64,000 nt of DNA from Crossiella cryophila (GTDB taxonomy: Bacteria > Actinomycetota > Actinomycetes > Mycobacteriales > Pseudonocardiaceae): positions 2,666,001-2,730,000 of the forward strand of contig NZ_JACHMH010000001.1 of the NCBI RefSeq assembly GCF_014204915.1, read 5' to 3'. The position numbers were made by a program, and so were the translations under genes. This document shows positions 44,258-53,133 of this stretch, piece after piece; the first letter of the stretch is position 1; each line of letters starts with the position of its first letter. The notes under the pieces are model-generated. The model was not told where the DNA came from and searched no databases. It saw nothing but the letters and a program-made list of their open reading frames with translations.

Positions 44258-45349
44258 TCACTTTCCGTCGAGTCCGGACGCGTCCACCCCGGGCAGGCCC
44301 GCGGCCTTGAGCGCGTTGTTGAGCGCGGCCAGGTCCACCAGGCCCTTGAGGTCGAACTCCTGCTTGGCCACCCCGGCGGCCACGGCGTCCTTGGACAGCT
44401 TCGGGAAGGTGCCGGCTGCCGGGTCGGTGGTGAAGGAGATCTGGCTGAACGCCCGCTCCAGCACCGGTTCCGGCAGTGGCTTGCCCGCGTACTTGCCCAG
44501 TGCGGCGTTGACCGTCTTCTTGGCCTCGGCCGGGCTGTCGGTGAGGTATTTGGTCGCGGCGACGTGCCCGCGCAGCAACGCCTGCACGGTGGCCGGGTGC
44601 TTCTGCGCGAACTCGGTGCGCACGATCAGCACCGTGGTCGGGAACTTCCCGCCCGGCCACAGGTCCCGCTCGTCCACCAGCACCTTGCCGCCGGCTTCCA
44701 GCACCAGCCGGGAGGACCAGGGCTCGGGCAGCCAGCCGCCGTCGAGCTGACCGGTGCGGAAGGCGTCGAAGGTCTGCGGATTCTCCGTGTTGGCGATCTT
44801 GACGTCCTTGCCGCCGGTGGTCTCCACCTTCAGCCCGTGCCCGGCCAGCCAGGCCCGCAGCGCCACATCCTGGGTGCCGCCGAGCTGTGGGGTGGCGATG
44901 CTCTTGTCCTTGAGGTCCTGCGGACCGTTGATCTCCTTGCGCACCACCAGTTGCGCGCCGCCGGTGGCCGCGCCCGCGATCAGCCGGACCGCCTTGCCGT
45001 TGGACTTGGTGAAGGCGTTGATGGTCGGGTTGGGACCGATGAAGGTCGCGTCAAGGGACCCGGCCAGCAGCGCCTCCACCGCGGAGGGACCGGCGTTGAA
45101 CGCCTGGGTGCTCAGCTTGGTGCCGCCGAGTTCCTTGGCGATGAACTTCTTGTCCTCGTCGATGCCGACCAGGGCCGGGGCGTGCGTGACGTTCGGGAAG
45201 AACCCGAGCCGCAGTTCCGCCGCCGGACCGGAGTCATTGGCCGAGGCGGTGGATTCGGCTGCCCTCGAGCAGCCGCTGACCGCGGCGATCAGCGCGGTGA
45301 CGGCGAGCACTGCGGGCAGGACGCGATGACGGCGTCGCGGGGTACGCAC
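44258..45349 (-). CDS. ABC transporter substrate-binding lipoprotein, sulfonate type
   Basis: A 363-residue binding protein. The signal ends in a lipobox with Cys about 27 (AVSGCS). The fold is that of the SsuA/TauA/NMT1 family (LRLGFFPNVTHAPALVG, IGPNPTINAFTKSNG, WLPEPWSSRLVLEAGG). It is probably for sulfate esters or sulfonates, given its place in the cys operon 32 bases after cysN. Confidence 0.9.
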   Translation of the reverse strand: MRTPRRRHRVLPAVLAVTALIAAVSGCSRAAESTASANDSGPAAELRLGFFPNVTHAPALVGIDEDKKFIAKELGGTKLSTQAFNAGPSAVEALLAGSLDATFIGPNPTINAFTKSNGKAVRLIAGAATGGAQLVVRKEINGPQDLKDKSIATPQLGGTQDVALRAWLAGHGLKVETTGGKDVKIANTENPQTFDAFRTGQLDGGWLPEPWSSRLVLEAGGKVLVDERDLWPGGKFPTTVLIVRTEFAQKHPATVQALLRGHVAATKYLTDSPAEAKKTVNAALGKYAGKPLPEPVLERAFSQISFTTDPAAGTFPKLSKDAVAAGVAKQEFDLKGLVDLAALNNALKAAGLPGVDASGLDGK

Positions 45350-45381
45350 GGGGTTCCTCCTGGAGACAAAGGGAAAGAAGG

Positions 45382-46719
45382 CTAGGGGCCGGGCGAGACG
45401 AGGGCTCGGTCGTCGGCGGTCGCGCCGCCGAGTCCGGTGTCCTCGTTGACATCCGGGATGGGCAGTGGAGCGCCGATGAGACCGGCGGCCAGGGTGGCGC
45501 CGTCGTTCGGGTCGATCACGAGGAAGGACCCGGTGCGCCGGCTGCTGGTGTACTCATCAACCGGCAGCGGCTCTGCTGTCCGGATGAGCACTCGGCCAAT
45601 CTCGTTGAGCTGCAACGAATCCGGCGTATCCACAGTGGACAGGCGCTGTTCGTCGAAGCGGTCGGCCAACTCGGTGACGATGGCCGGGACGGTGCGGGTG
45701 CCGTGTTTGATCAGGACACGGGCGTTGGGGAGCAACGGTTTCTCGGCCAGCCAGCAGACGGTGGCGTTGAGTTCGTCACTCACTGCTGGATATTGTTCCG
45801 CGCCCGCGATCAGATCGCCACGGGAGATGTCCAAATCGTTGTCCAGCAACAGGGTCACCGATTGACCGGCGCCCGCTTCGGACAGTTCGCCGTCCGCGGT
45901 GTCGATCCGGACCACGGTGCTGCGCAGGCCGGCGGGCAGCACGATGATCTCATCGCCCGGCCGCACCACCCCGGCCGCCACCTGGCCGGCGTAGCCGCGG
46001 TAGTCGGGGTACTCCGGCGTGCGCGGCCGGATTACGTACTGCACCGGGAACCGGAACGGCACGTCATGCGGATCCGGTTGCACCGGAACGGTTTCCAGGT
46101 GCTCCAGCAGGGTCGGACCGGTGTACCAGGGGGTGCGTTCGGAGCGGTCCACCACGTTGTCGCCGACCAGCGCCGACACCGGTACGGACACCACCGAGGA
46201 CTCGGGGTAGCCCAGTGCGTTGGCGTGTGCCAGGAACTCCTTGGCGATCAGCCCGAACCGGTTCTCGTCGTAGTCGATCAGGTCGATCTTGTTCACGGCC
46301 AGCACGAGCTGGGGCACGCCGAGCATGGCCAGCACGGCGGCATGCCGCCTGGTCTGCTCGATCACGCCCTTCCTGGCGTCCACCAACAGGATCGCCAGCT
46401 GCGCGGTGGACGCGCCGGTGACCGTGTTGCGGGTGTACTGCACGTGCCCAGGGGTGTCGGCGAGCACGTAGCTGCGTCGCGGGGTGGCGAAGTAGCGGTA
46501 GGCCACGTCGATGGTGATGCCCTGCTCACGTTCCGAGCGCAGGCCGTCGACGAGCAGGGACAGGTCCGGTGTGGACAGTCCCCGGTCGACGCTGGCCCGC
46601 TGCACGGCTTCGAGCTGGTCGGCCAGCACGGATTTGGTGTCGTACAACAGGCGGCCGACCAGGGTCGACTTCCCGTCGTCGACGGATCCGGCGGTGGCCA
46701 GCCTCAGCAGGTCGGTCAT
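45382..46719 (-). CDS. cysN: Sulfate adenylyltransferase subunit 1 (GTPase)
   Basis: GTPase subunit of ATP sulfurylase (445 residues) that drives adenylylation of sulfate. GTP motifs: GSVDDGKST (about 11-19), DTPGH and NKIDLIDYDE. The protein ends without an APS-kinase domain, so it is CysN rather than a CysNC fusion. ATG overlaps the cysD stop by one base. Confidence 0.95.
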   Translation of the reverse strand: MTDLLRLATAGSVDDGKSTLVGRLLYDTKSVLADQLEAVQRASVDRGLSTPDLSLLVDGLRSEREQGITIDVAYRYFATPRRSYVLADTPGHVQYTRNTVTGASTAQLAILLVDARKGVIEQTRRHAAVLAMLGVPQLVLAVNKIDLIDYDENRFGLIAKEFLAHANALGYPESSVVSVPVSALVGDNVVDRSERTPWYTGPTLLEHLETVPVQPDPHDVPFRFPVQYVIRPRTPEYPDYRGYAGQVAAGVVRPGDEIIVLPAGLRSTVVRIDTADGELSEAGAGQSVTLLLDNDLDISRGDLIAGAEQYPAVSDELNATVCWLAEKPLLPNARVLIKHGTRTVPAIVTELADRFDEQRLSTVDTPDSLQLNEIGRVLIRTAEPLPVDEYTSSRRTGSFLVIDPNDGATLAAGLIGAPLPIPDVNEDTGLGGATADDRALVSPGP

Positions 46720-47630
46720 CAGAAGTAGCCCTCTCGCTTCCGGTCTTCCATGGCCGCTTCGCTGAGCCGGTCGTCGGCGCGGGTGGCGCCGCGTTCGGTG
46801 AGCCGGGAGGCGGAGACCTCGGCGATCACCGCGGCCAGATCGGCAGCCTCGGACTCGACCGCCCCCGTGCAGGAGCCGTCGCCGACCGTGCGGTAGCGGA
46901 TCACCTTGCGCTGCACCGTTTCCCCGGGCTTCGGACCGCCCCACGGACCCTCGGTGAGCCACATGCCGTCCCGCAGGTAGACATCGCGCTCGTGCGAGTA
47001 GTAGATCGAGGGCAGCTCGATGTTCTCCCGGTCGATGTAGCGCCAGATGTCCAGTTCGGTCCAGTTGGACAGCGGGAAGACCCGGACGTGCTCGCCGGGG
47101 CGGTGCCGTCCGTTGTAGAGGTTCCACAGCTCCGGCCGCTGCCGCTTGGGCTCCCACTGGCCGAAGGCGTTGCGCAGACTGAAGATGCGCTCCTTGGCCC
47201 GAGCCCGTTCCTCATCCCGCCGCCCACCGCCGAAGACCGCGTCGAACTTGTGCGCGGTGATCGAGTCGAGCAACGGCACGGTCTGCAACGGGTTGCGGGT
47301 GCCGTCGGGTCGTTCGGTGAGCCGTCCGTCGTCGATCCAGTCCTGCACGTGCGCGACCTCCAGCCGCAGCCCGTGCTTGGCGATGAGGTCGTCCCGGAAG
47401 GAGATGACCTCCTCGAAGTTGTGCCCGGTGTCCACGTGCAGCAGGGTGAAGGGCACCGGCGCGGGCCAGAAGGCCTTGAGCGCCAGGTGCACCAGCACCG
47501 TGGAGTCCTTGCCGCCGGAGAACAGGACCACCGGCCGGTCGAACTCCCCGGCCACCTCGCGGAAGATGTGGATCGCTTCCGATTCCAGTGCCGTGAGATT
47601 GTCCTGTGCCTGAGGCAGTGTGCTCGTCAT
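46719..47630 (-). CDS. cysD: Sulfate adenylyltransferase subunit 2
   Basis: Catalytic subunit of ATP sulfurylase (303 residues) forming APS from ATP and sulfate. The PP-loop is SGGKDSTV (38-45), with VDTGHNFEEVISFRD and EGPWGGPKPGETVQRKVIRYRTVG near the end. The ATG has GGGGGA directly upstream. Together with CysN it feeds CysH. Confidence 0.96.
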   Translation of the reverse strand: MTSTLPQAQDNLTALESEAIHIFREVAGEFDRPVVLFSGGKDSTVLVHLALKAFWPAPVPFTLLHVDTGHNFEEVISFRDDLIAKHGLRLEVAHVQDWIDDGRLTERPDGTRNPLQTVPLLDSITAHKFDAVFGGGRRDEERARAKERIFSLRNAFGQWEPKRQRPELWNLYNGRHRPGEHVRVFPLSNWTELDIWRYIDRENIELPSIYYSHERDVYLRDGMWLTEGPWGGPKPGETVQRKVIRYRTVGDGSCTGAVESEAADLAAVIAEVSASRLTERGATRADDRLSEAAMEDRKREGYF

Positions 47631-47640
47631 TCCCCCGCCC

Positions 47641-48336
47641 TCATCCGTGCAGTCCGCACTCGGTCTTGCCCTGGCCCGCCCAGCGTCCGCTGCGCGGGTC
47701 GGCGCCCGGCAACGGTTTCGCCGTGCAGGGCGCACAGCCGATGGACGGATATCCCGCGCCCACCAACGGGTTCTCCAGGATGCCGTGCTCGGCGATGTAG
47801 GCGTTGAACTCCTCGTCGGTCCAGGCGGCGATCGGGTTGATCTTGACCAGCCCGTTGCGCTCGTCCCAGCCGACGATCGGCGTGTTCGCCCTGGTCGGCG
47901 CGTCCACCCTGCGCACGCCGGTGACCCAGGCGTCATAGCGGGACAGCGTGCGCTGCAACGGGATCACCTTGCGCAGCGCGCAGCAGCGATCCGGCGCCCG
48001 CTCGAACAGGTTCGGCCCGTGTTCGGCGTCCTGCTCCGGCACGGTCTGATCGGGCAGCGCGTTGACGATCGTCAACGGGTACACCGACTCGACCGCGTCC
48101 CTGGTGCCGATGGTCTCGGCGAAGTGGTACCCGGTCTCCAGGAACAGCACGTCGAACCCGCTGACCACCTTGGCCGCCAGGTCGATCAGCACCGCGTCCT
48201 GCATGTTCGAGGCCAGGATCCACCGGTTGAGCGGGAAGGTCTCGGCCACCCAGGTCAGCGATTCGAGCGCGGTGGCCTCGGCCAGTTCGTCCGCGGCCCG
48301 CTCGGCCAGCGACTTGAGGTCGGTCACCGCGCTCAC
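47641..48336 (-). CDS. cysH: Adenylylsulfate (APS) reductase, iron-sulfur type
   Basis: Reduces APS to sulfite and AMP (231 residues). The cysteine pairs C118-C119 (DRCCALRK) and C201-C204 (SIGCAPCTA) bind the [4Fe-4S] cluster of APS-using enzymes, and the C-terminal catalytic Cys227 lies in TECGLHG. The cluster explains why no cysC is needed. GTG 48336 has GGAGG seven bases upstream and overlaps the zinc-ribbon stop codon. Confidence 0.95.
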   Translation of the reverse strand: MSAVTDLKSLAERAADELAEATALESLTWVAETFPLNRWILASNMQDAVLIDLAAKVVSGFDVLFLETGYHFAETIGTRDAVESVYPLTIVNALPDQTVPEQDAEHGPNLFERAPDRCCALRKVIPLQRTLSRYDAWVTGVRRVDAPTRANTPIVGWDERNGLVKINPIAAWTDEEFNAYIAEHGILENPLVGAGYPSIGCAPCTAKPLPGADPRSGRWAGQGKTECGLHG

Positions 48337-48491
48337 CGGATCACCTCCACCGGGCGTCGCAGGCCGACGAACTTCAGCGAGAACACCCGCTGGCAGCCCG
48401 TGCAGCCCCACGCCCCGTGCGGTTCCTCCTGCGGGCGCAGGTCCTCATCCCCGCAGTAGGGGCAGTAGAACGGCGTGGCTCGTTCGCTCAT
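48333..48491 (-). CDS. Small CxxC/CxxC zinc-ribbon-like protein of the sulfur operon
   Basis: A 52-residue protein: FYCPYCGDEDL (C10, C13) and WGCTGCQRVFSLKFVGL (C30, C33). The two CxxC pairs suggest a zinc ribbon or small iron-sulfur site. It lies between sulfite reductase and cysH with 4-base overlaps on both sides. A similarly placed small gene exists in the Streptomyces cys operon. It may serve electron transfer or regulation; the function is unknown. Confidence 0.85.
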   Translation of the reverse strand: MSERATPFYCPYCGDEDLRPQEEPHGAWGCTGCQRVFSLKFVGLRRPVEVIR

Positions 48492-50173
48492 CGCAGATCC
48501 GCCTCCTCCGCGCGGGCCGCCCACTGGGCGAACCGCTCGCCGTCGGTGCGCTGGGCCACGAAGTTGCGCGCCACCCGCTCCACGTAGTCGCCGAGTTCGG
48601 CGCTGGTCACCTTGTGGCCACGCAGTTTCCGGCCGAATCCGGCGTCCAGGCCGAGCCCGCCGCCCAGGTGCACCTGGTAGCCCTCGACCTGCTGGCCCTC
48701 CCCGTTGGTCACGATCTGGCCCTTGAGCCCGATGTCCGCGGTCTGGATCCGGGCGCAGGAGTTGGGGCAGCCGTTGATGTGCACGCTGATCGCGGACTCG
48801 GCCAGGGTGTGCTGCACGTCGGCGAGCTGCTTCTCCAGCTCGTCCACCAGCCGCGCGGCCCTGGCCTTGGTCTCCACGATGGCGAGCTTGCAGAACTCGA
48901 TCCCGGTGCAGGCCATGGTGCTGCGCCGCCACGGCGAGGGCCGGGCGTGCAGACCGAGGCCGGCCAGCTCGTCCACCAGGGTGTCCACTTCGGACTCGGC
49001 GACGTCGAGCACGACCAGTTTCTGCTGTGCGGTCAACCGGACCCGGCGCGAGCCTGCCCGTTCCACCGCCTTGGCCACCTCGACCAGGATCGAGCCGGAG
49101 ACCCGCCCGGCGATCGGCGCGACCCCGATGTAGAACTTGCCGTCCTTCTGCGGGTGCACCCCCACGTGGTCGATCGGCCCTGACGCGGGCGGCGCGACCC
49201 CGTCGAGCAGCTTGCGCTTGAGGAACTCCGTCTCCAGCACCTCGCGGAACTTGTCCACACCCCAGTCGGCGATGAGGAACTTGATCCGGGCCCGGTGCCG
49301 CAGCCGCCGGTAGCCGTAGTCGCGGAAGAGGCTGATCACGCCCTCCCACACGTCCGGCACCTCATCCCGCGGCACCCACACGCCGAGTCGCTTGGCGATC
49401 ATCGGGTTGGTGGACAGCCCGCCGCCGACCCACAGGTCGAAGCCGGGCCCGTGCTCGGGGTGGTCCACGCCGACGAAGGAGATGTCGTTGACCTCGTGCG
49501 CCACGTCCTGCACACCGGAGATGGCGCTCTTGAACTTGCGCGGCAGGTTCGAGTAGGCCGGGTCGCCGATGTAGCGCTTGACGATCTCGTGGATGGCCGG
49601 GGTGCCGTCGATGATCTCGTCGGCGGAGATCCCGGCCACCGGCGAGCCCAGCACCACCCGCGGGCTGTCCCCGCAGGCCTCGGTGGTGGACAGGCCGACG
49701 CCCTCGATCTTCTCCCAGATCGTGGGCACGTCCTCGATCTGGATCCAGTGGTACTGGATGTTCTGGCGGTCGGTGATGTCGGCGGTGTCCCGGCCGTAGG
49801 TCTGGGAGATCTCGCCAAGCACCCGCAACTGCTCGGTGCTCAGCGCGCCGCCGTCGACCCGGACCCGGAGCATGAAGTACTCGTCGTCCAGTTCCTCCGG
49901 TTCCAGCACGGCGGTCCGCCCGCCGTCGATGCCGGGTTTGCGCTGGGTGTAGAGGCCATACCAGCGAAAGCGCCCGCGCAGATCAGCCGGGTCGATCGAG
50001 GCGAAGCCGCCATGGGCGTAGATGTTCTCGATCCGGGCCCGCACGTTGAGCGGGTTGTCGTCCTTCTTCGAGCGCTCGTTCGGGTTCAGCGGCTCGCGGT
50101 AGCCCAGCGCCCACTGCCCTTCACCGCGGCGCGCTTTCGCGGCCCGCGCCGGGGGAGAGGTTGGGGGGACCAT
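48488..50173 (-). CDS. sirA: Ferredoxin-dependent sulfite reductase (SirA-type)
   Basis: Siroheme/[4Fe-4S] enzyme reducing sulfite to sulfide (561 residues). Cluster cysteines are in STMACTGIEFCKLA and NGCPNSCARI. A Tyr in WYGLYTQRKPG and Cys167 in TEACGDSPR correspond to the Tyr-Cys crosslink described for the M. tuberculosis enzyme. The ATG at 50173 has GGAGG seven bases upstream. It is the first enzyme gene of the nine-gene operon, preceded by a leader peptide. Confidence 0.95.
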   Translation of the reverse strand: MVPPTSPPARAAKARRGEGQWALGYREPLNPNERSKKDDNPLNVRARIENIYAHGGFASIDPADLRGRFRWYGLYTQRKPGIDGGRTAVLEPEELDDEYFMLRVRVDGGALSTEQLRVLGEISQTYGRDTADITDRQNIQYHWIQIEDVPTIWEKIEGVGLSTTEACGDSPRVVLGSPVAGISADEIIDGTPAIHEIVKRYIGDPAYSNLPRKFKSAISGVQDVAHEVNDISFVGVDHPEHGPGFDLWVGGGLSTNPMIAKRLGVWVPRDEVPDVWEGVISLFRDYGYRRLRHRARIKFLIADWGVDKFREVLETEFLKRKLLDGVAPPASGPIDHVGVHPQKDGKFYIGVAPIAGRVSGSILVEVAKAVERAGSRRVRLTAQQKLVVLDVAESEVDTLVDELAGLGLHARPSPWRRSTMACTGIEFCKLAIVETKARAARLVDELEKQLADVQHTLAESAISVHINGCPNSCARIQTADIGLKGQIVTNGEGQQVEGYQVHLGGGLGLDAGFGRKLRGHKVTSAELGDYVERVARNFVAQRTDGERFAQWAARAEEADLR

Positions 50174-50249
50174 GGTCCGACCTCCGGGATTCGAGGCGGC
50201 CGTGCGCACCGTCGAAGCCCCAGGTTTCACATGGTGGGAAGGGGATCTT

Positions 50250-50274
50250 CAGCCGGGACGCCCGTCGCCGGCTG
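50250..50274 (-). promoter_or_regulatory. Hairpin between the leader peptide and sirA
   Basis: CAGCCGG (50250-50256) pairs with CCGGCTG (50268-50274), loop 11. Placed 24 bases after the leader-peptide stop and about 77 bases before sirA, it could be part of a cysteine-responsive attenuator. Alternative pairings were not computed. Confidence 0.45.
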
Positions 50275-50297
50275 GTCAAGAGAAATGCAGCGGCCGA

Positions 50298-50390
50298 CTA
50301 GACGTACTGTCGGCAGAGCGCGCTGGAGACGCGCAGGTAGTCCACGTGGCGGCGAGCCACGAGGACAACACGGCGTCCAGGCGAGGTCAT
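50298..50390 (-). CDS. Cysteine leader peptide of the sulfur operon
   Basis: A 30-codon ORF, too short for standard calling, ending ARRHVDYLRVSSALCRQYV. This matches the actinobacterial 'putative leader peptide' consensus RRHVDLxRVxSAxC, found upstream of sulfur and cysteine genes. It has one Cys codon (residue 26). Cysteine-responsive leader peptides with attenuation upstream of sulfur genes are described in mycobacteria. Its stop is 124 bases upstream of sirA. The ATG lacks a strong ribosome-binding site, consistent with a leaderless start. Confidence 0.82.
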   Translation of the reverse strand: MTSPGRRVVLVARRHVDYLRVSSALCRQYV

Positions 50391-50474
50391 GTGGACCAGC
50401 GTGCCACGCGTCCCCCGATGGGTCTACCGCCATCCGCATAGTGGGATAACGAGACGGATTGAGACACTGCTGTT

Positions 50475-51692
50475 ATGCCCTCTGCACTTCCCGACGGCGA
50501 TCCGGCGCCGCAGGACGGCGCGCTGCCCGCCGCCGCCCTGACCGGCCTGGGTTCCCGCCCGTTCGGGCTGTACGTCCACGTGCCGTTCTGCGCCACCCGC
50601 TGCGGCTACTGCGACTTCAACACCTACACCCCCGGTGAGCTGGGCAGTTCCGCCTCCCCGCAGTCCTGGCTGGCGGGGTTGCGGCGGGAGCTGGAACTGG
50701 GCGCGCGGGTGCTGGGCAGCCCACCGGCCGCGGACACCGTGTTCATCGGCGGCGGCACCCCGTCCCTGCTCGGCGCGGACGGCCTGGCCACGGTGCTGGG
50801 CGCGATCCGGGACACCTTCGGCCTGGCCCCCGGCGCCGAGGTGACCACCGAGTCCAACCCGGAGTCCACCTCCCCGGAGTTCTTCGCGGGCATCCTGGCC
50901 GCCGGCTACACCCGGGTCTCCCTCGGCATGCAGTCCGCCGCCCCGCACGTGCTCCAGATCCTGGACCGCACGCACACACCGGGCCGCGCCCGAGCCGCCG
51001 CCAAGGAAGCACGGGCCGCCGGCTTCGAGCACGTCAACCTCGACCTCATCTACGGCACCCCCGGCGAACGCCCCCAGGACCTGGCCGAATCCCTGGACGT
51101 GGTCCTGGACGGCGGCGTCGACCACGTCTCCGCCTACGCCCTCATCGTCGAGGAGGGCACCGCCCTGGCCCGCCGGATCAGCCGCGGCGAACTGGCCAAC
51201 ACCGACGACGACGTCCTCGCCGAACGCTACGAACAGGTCGACCAGACCCTCCAGCGCGCGGGCCTGACCTGGTACGAGGTCTCCAACTGGGCCACCGACG
51301 ACGCCGCCCGCTGCCGGCACAACCTCGGCTACTGGCTCGGCGGCGACTGGTGGGGCGCGGGCCCCGGCGCGCACAGCCACGTTGGCGGGGTGCGCTGGTG
51401 GAACGTGAAGCACCCGAGCCGGTACGCCGCGCTGCTGGCCGAGGGGCACTCGCCCGCGGCCGGACGGGAGACGCTGACCGCGGCCGACCGGGACGTCGAG
51501 CGCATCCTGCTGGAGTTGCGGCTGGTGGAGGGGCTGCCGGTGGACGTGCTGGATCCGGCAGGGCGGGCGGAGGCGCGGGTGGCGGCGGCGGACGGGCTGC
51601 TGGATCCGGCGAGCCTGGACGGCGGGCGGTGCGTGCTGACCGACCAGGGCAGGCTGCTGGCCGACGCGGTGGTCCGGCGCCTGGTGCCCTAA
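50475..51692 (+). CDS. hemW: Radical SAM heme chaperone HemW (HemN-like)
   Basis: A 405-residue radical SAM protein. The [4Fe-4S] motif is CATRCGYC (C39, C43, C46), followed by GGGTPSLL and the HemN-C domain. HemW transfers heme to target proteins, and genes of this type were earlier called coproporphyrinogen oxidases. It is divergent from the sulfur operon and convergent with the Rv2375-like gene, overlapping it by four bases. Confidence 0.93.
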   Translation: MPSALPDGDPAPQDGALPAAALTGLGSRPFGLYVHVPFCATRCGYCDFNTYTPGELGSSASPQSWLAGLRRELELGARVLGSPPAADTVFIGGGTPSLLGADGLATVLGAIRDTFGLAPGAEVTTESNPESTSPEFFAGILAAGYTRVSLGMQSAAPHVLQILDRTHTPGRARAAAKEARAAGFEHVNLDLIYGTPGERPQDLAESLDVVLDGGVDHVSAYALIVEEGTALARRISRGELANTDDDVLAERYEQVDQTLQRAGLTWYEVSNWATDDAARCRHNLGYWLGGDWWGAGPGAHSHVGGVRWWNVKHPSRYAALLAEGHSPAAGRETLTAADRDVERILLELRLVEGLPVDVLDPAGRAEARVAAADGLLDPASLDGGRCVLTDQGRLLADAVVRRLVP

Positions 51693-51982
51693 CCCAGCAC
51701 GTGCACCCGGACGTGGATGAAGTTGCGCTGCTGCAGTGCCGCCCGCACCGCCCGGTGCAGCCCGTCCTCCAGGAACATCTCCCCGCGCCACTGGACCGCG
51801 TGGGCGAACAGGTCGCCGAAGAAGGTGGAGTCGGAACTGAGCAGGCGGTCCAGCTCCAGGACCTTCTTCGTGGTCACCAATTCGTCCAGCCGGACCGGTC
51901 GGGGCGGGATCTTCGCCCACTCCCTGGTACTCAGCCCGTGGTCCGGGTACGGCCGCCCGTCCCGGACGTCCTTGAAGATCAC
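51689..51982 (-). CDS. Conserved actinobacterial protein (Rv2375-like)
   Basis: A 97-residue protein with FKDVRDGRPYPDHGLSTREWAKIPPR and LLSSDSTFFGDLFAHAVQWRGEMFLEDGLHRAVRAALQQR, near-identical in layout to M. tuberculosis Rv2375, which sits beside hrcA too. Databases sometimes label it a VapB-like antitoxin, but no toxin is adjacent. GTG 51982 has GGAGG five bases upstream. The function is unknown. Confidence 0.85.
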   Translation of the reverse strand: MIFKDVRDGRPYPDHGLSTREWAKIPPRPVRLDELVTTKKVLELDRLLSSDSTFFGDLFAHAVQWRGEMFLEDGLHRAVRAALQQRNFIHVRVHVLG

Positions 51983-52061
51983 CCCGGCCTCCCTGCCAGC
52001 ACTCGCGCCGTGCACCCCACCCCAGACCCTAGACTTGGTGCCGACAGGGAGGTGACGCGCG

Positions 52062-53096
52062 GTGAACACAGGGTCGCCGGAGGACCGGCGCTTCGAGGTG
52101 TTGCGGGCGATCGTCGCCGACTACGTCAACACCCAGGAGCCGGTCGGGTCCAAGGCGCTGGTCGATCGGCACAACCTCGGGGTGTCCAGCGCGACCGTGC
52201 GCAACGACATGGCCGTGCTCGAGGAGGACGGCTACATCACCCAGCCGCACACCAGCGCGGGCCGGGTGCCCACCGACAAGGGCTACCGGGTCTTCGTGGA
52301 CCGGCTCTCCGAGGTCAAACCGCTGTCCACCGCCGAGCGCCGGGCCATCCAGGCCTTCCTGGACGGGGCGATGGACCTGGACGACGTGCTCCGGCGCAGC
52401 GTCCGGTTGCTCGCCCAGCTGACCAGGCAGGTCGCGGTGGTGCAGTACCCGACCCTGACCAGGTCCTCGGTCCGGCACATCGAGGTGGTGCCGATCACCG
52501 CGGCCAGGCTGATGCTGGTGACCATCACCGACACCGGCCGGGTCGAGCAGCGCATGGTCGACCTCGGCGACGTGATCAGCCCGGACGATGTGGCCAGGGT
52601 CCGGTCGGTGCTCAACTCCACCCTGGTCGGGCGCAGGCTCGCCGACGCCTCCGCGCGGGTCGCCGAGCTGCCCGAGGCCGCCCCGACCGAACTGCGCGAC
52701 ATCATGATCCGGGTGTGCACCGCGCTGATCGAATCGCTGGTGGAGTTCCCGGAGGAGCGGCTGCTGCTGGGCGGCACCGCCAACCTGACCCGCAACGTGG
52801 CCGACTTCCCCAACTCCCTGCGTAATGTGCTGGAGGCGCTGGAGGAACAGGTCGTCGTGCTGAAGCTGCTGCAGGCGGCGCACGACCAGTCGACGATCAC
52901 CGTGCGGATCGGTGAGGAGAACGAGGCCGAGGAGATGCGCAGCACCTCCGTGGTCTCCATCGGTTACGGCTCCTCCGCGGGCACCGTGCTCGGCGGTATG
53001 GGCGTGGTCGGGCCGACAAGAATGGACTACCCGGGAACGATGGCGGCCGTCCGCGCCGTTGCCGCATACGTGGGAGACATCCTGGCCGGTCGCTGA
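52062..53096 (+). CDS. hrcA: Heat-shock repressor HrcA
   Basis: A 344-residue winged-helix repressor of class I heat-shock genes, binding CIRCE elements. The N-terminal wHTH reads [27 protein letters not shown], and the GAF-like dimerisation core follows. The GTG start has GGAGGTGA six bases upstream. dnaJ follows after 37 bases. No CIRCE repeat was found upstream of hrcA here, so targets are probably groEL genes elsewhere. Confidence 0.96.
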   Translation: MNTGSPEDRRFEVLRAIVADYVNTQEPVGSKALVDRHNLGVSSATVRNDMAVLEEDGYITQPHTSAGRVPTDKGYRVFVDRLSEVKPLSTAERRAIQAFLDGAMDLDDVLRRSVRLLAQLTRQVAVVQYPTLTRSSVRHIEVVPITAARLMLVTITDTGRVEQRMVDLGDVISPDDVARVRSVLNSTLVGRRLADASARVAELPEAAPTELRDIMIRVCTALIESLVEFPEERLLLGGTANLTRNVADFPNSLRNVLEALEEQVVVLKLLQAAHDQSTITVRIGEENEAEEMRSTSVVSIGYGSSAGTVLGGMGVVGPTRMDYPGTMAAVRAVAAYVGDILAGR

Positions 53097-53133
53097 GCGG
53101 CGCCGGCTGTGGGGAAGTAGGGACTGGGAGACG

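Noticed and set aside
51689-51982. VapB-type antitoxin label for the Rv2375-like gene
   Set aside because: No toxin gene is adjacent and the gene is convergent with hemW. The family label is not evidence of a toxin-antitoxin role.
51995-52061. A CIRCE-like AGCACTC half-site before hrcA
   Set aside because: The second half (GAGTGCT) is absent, so it is not a CIRCE element.
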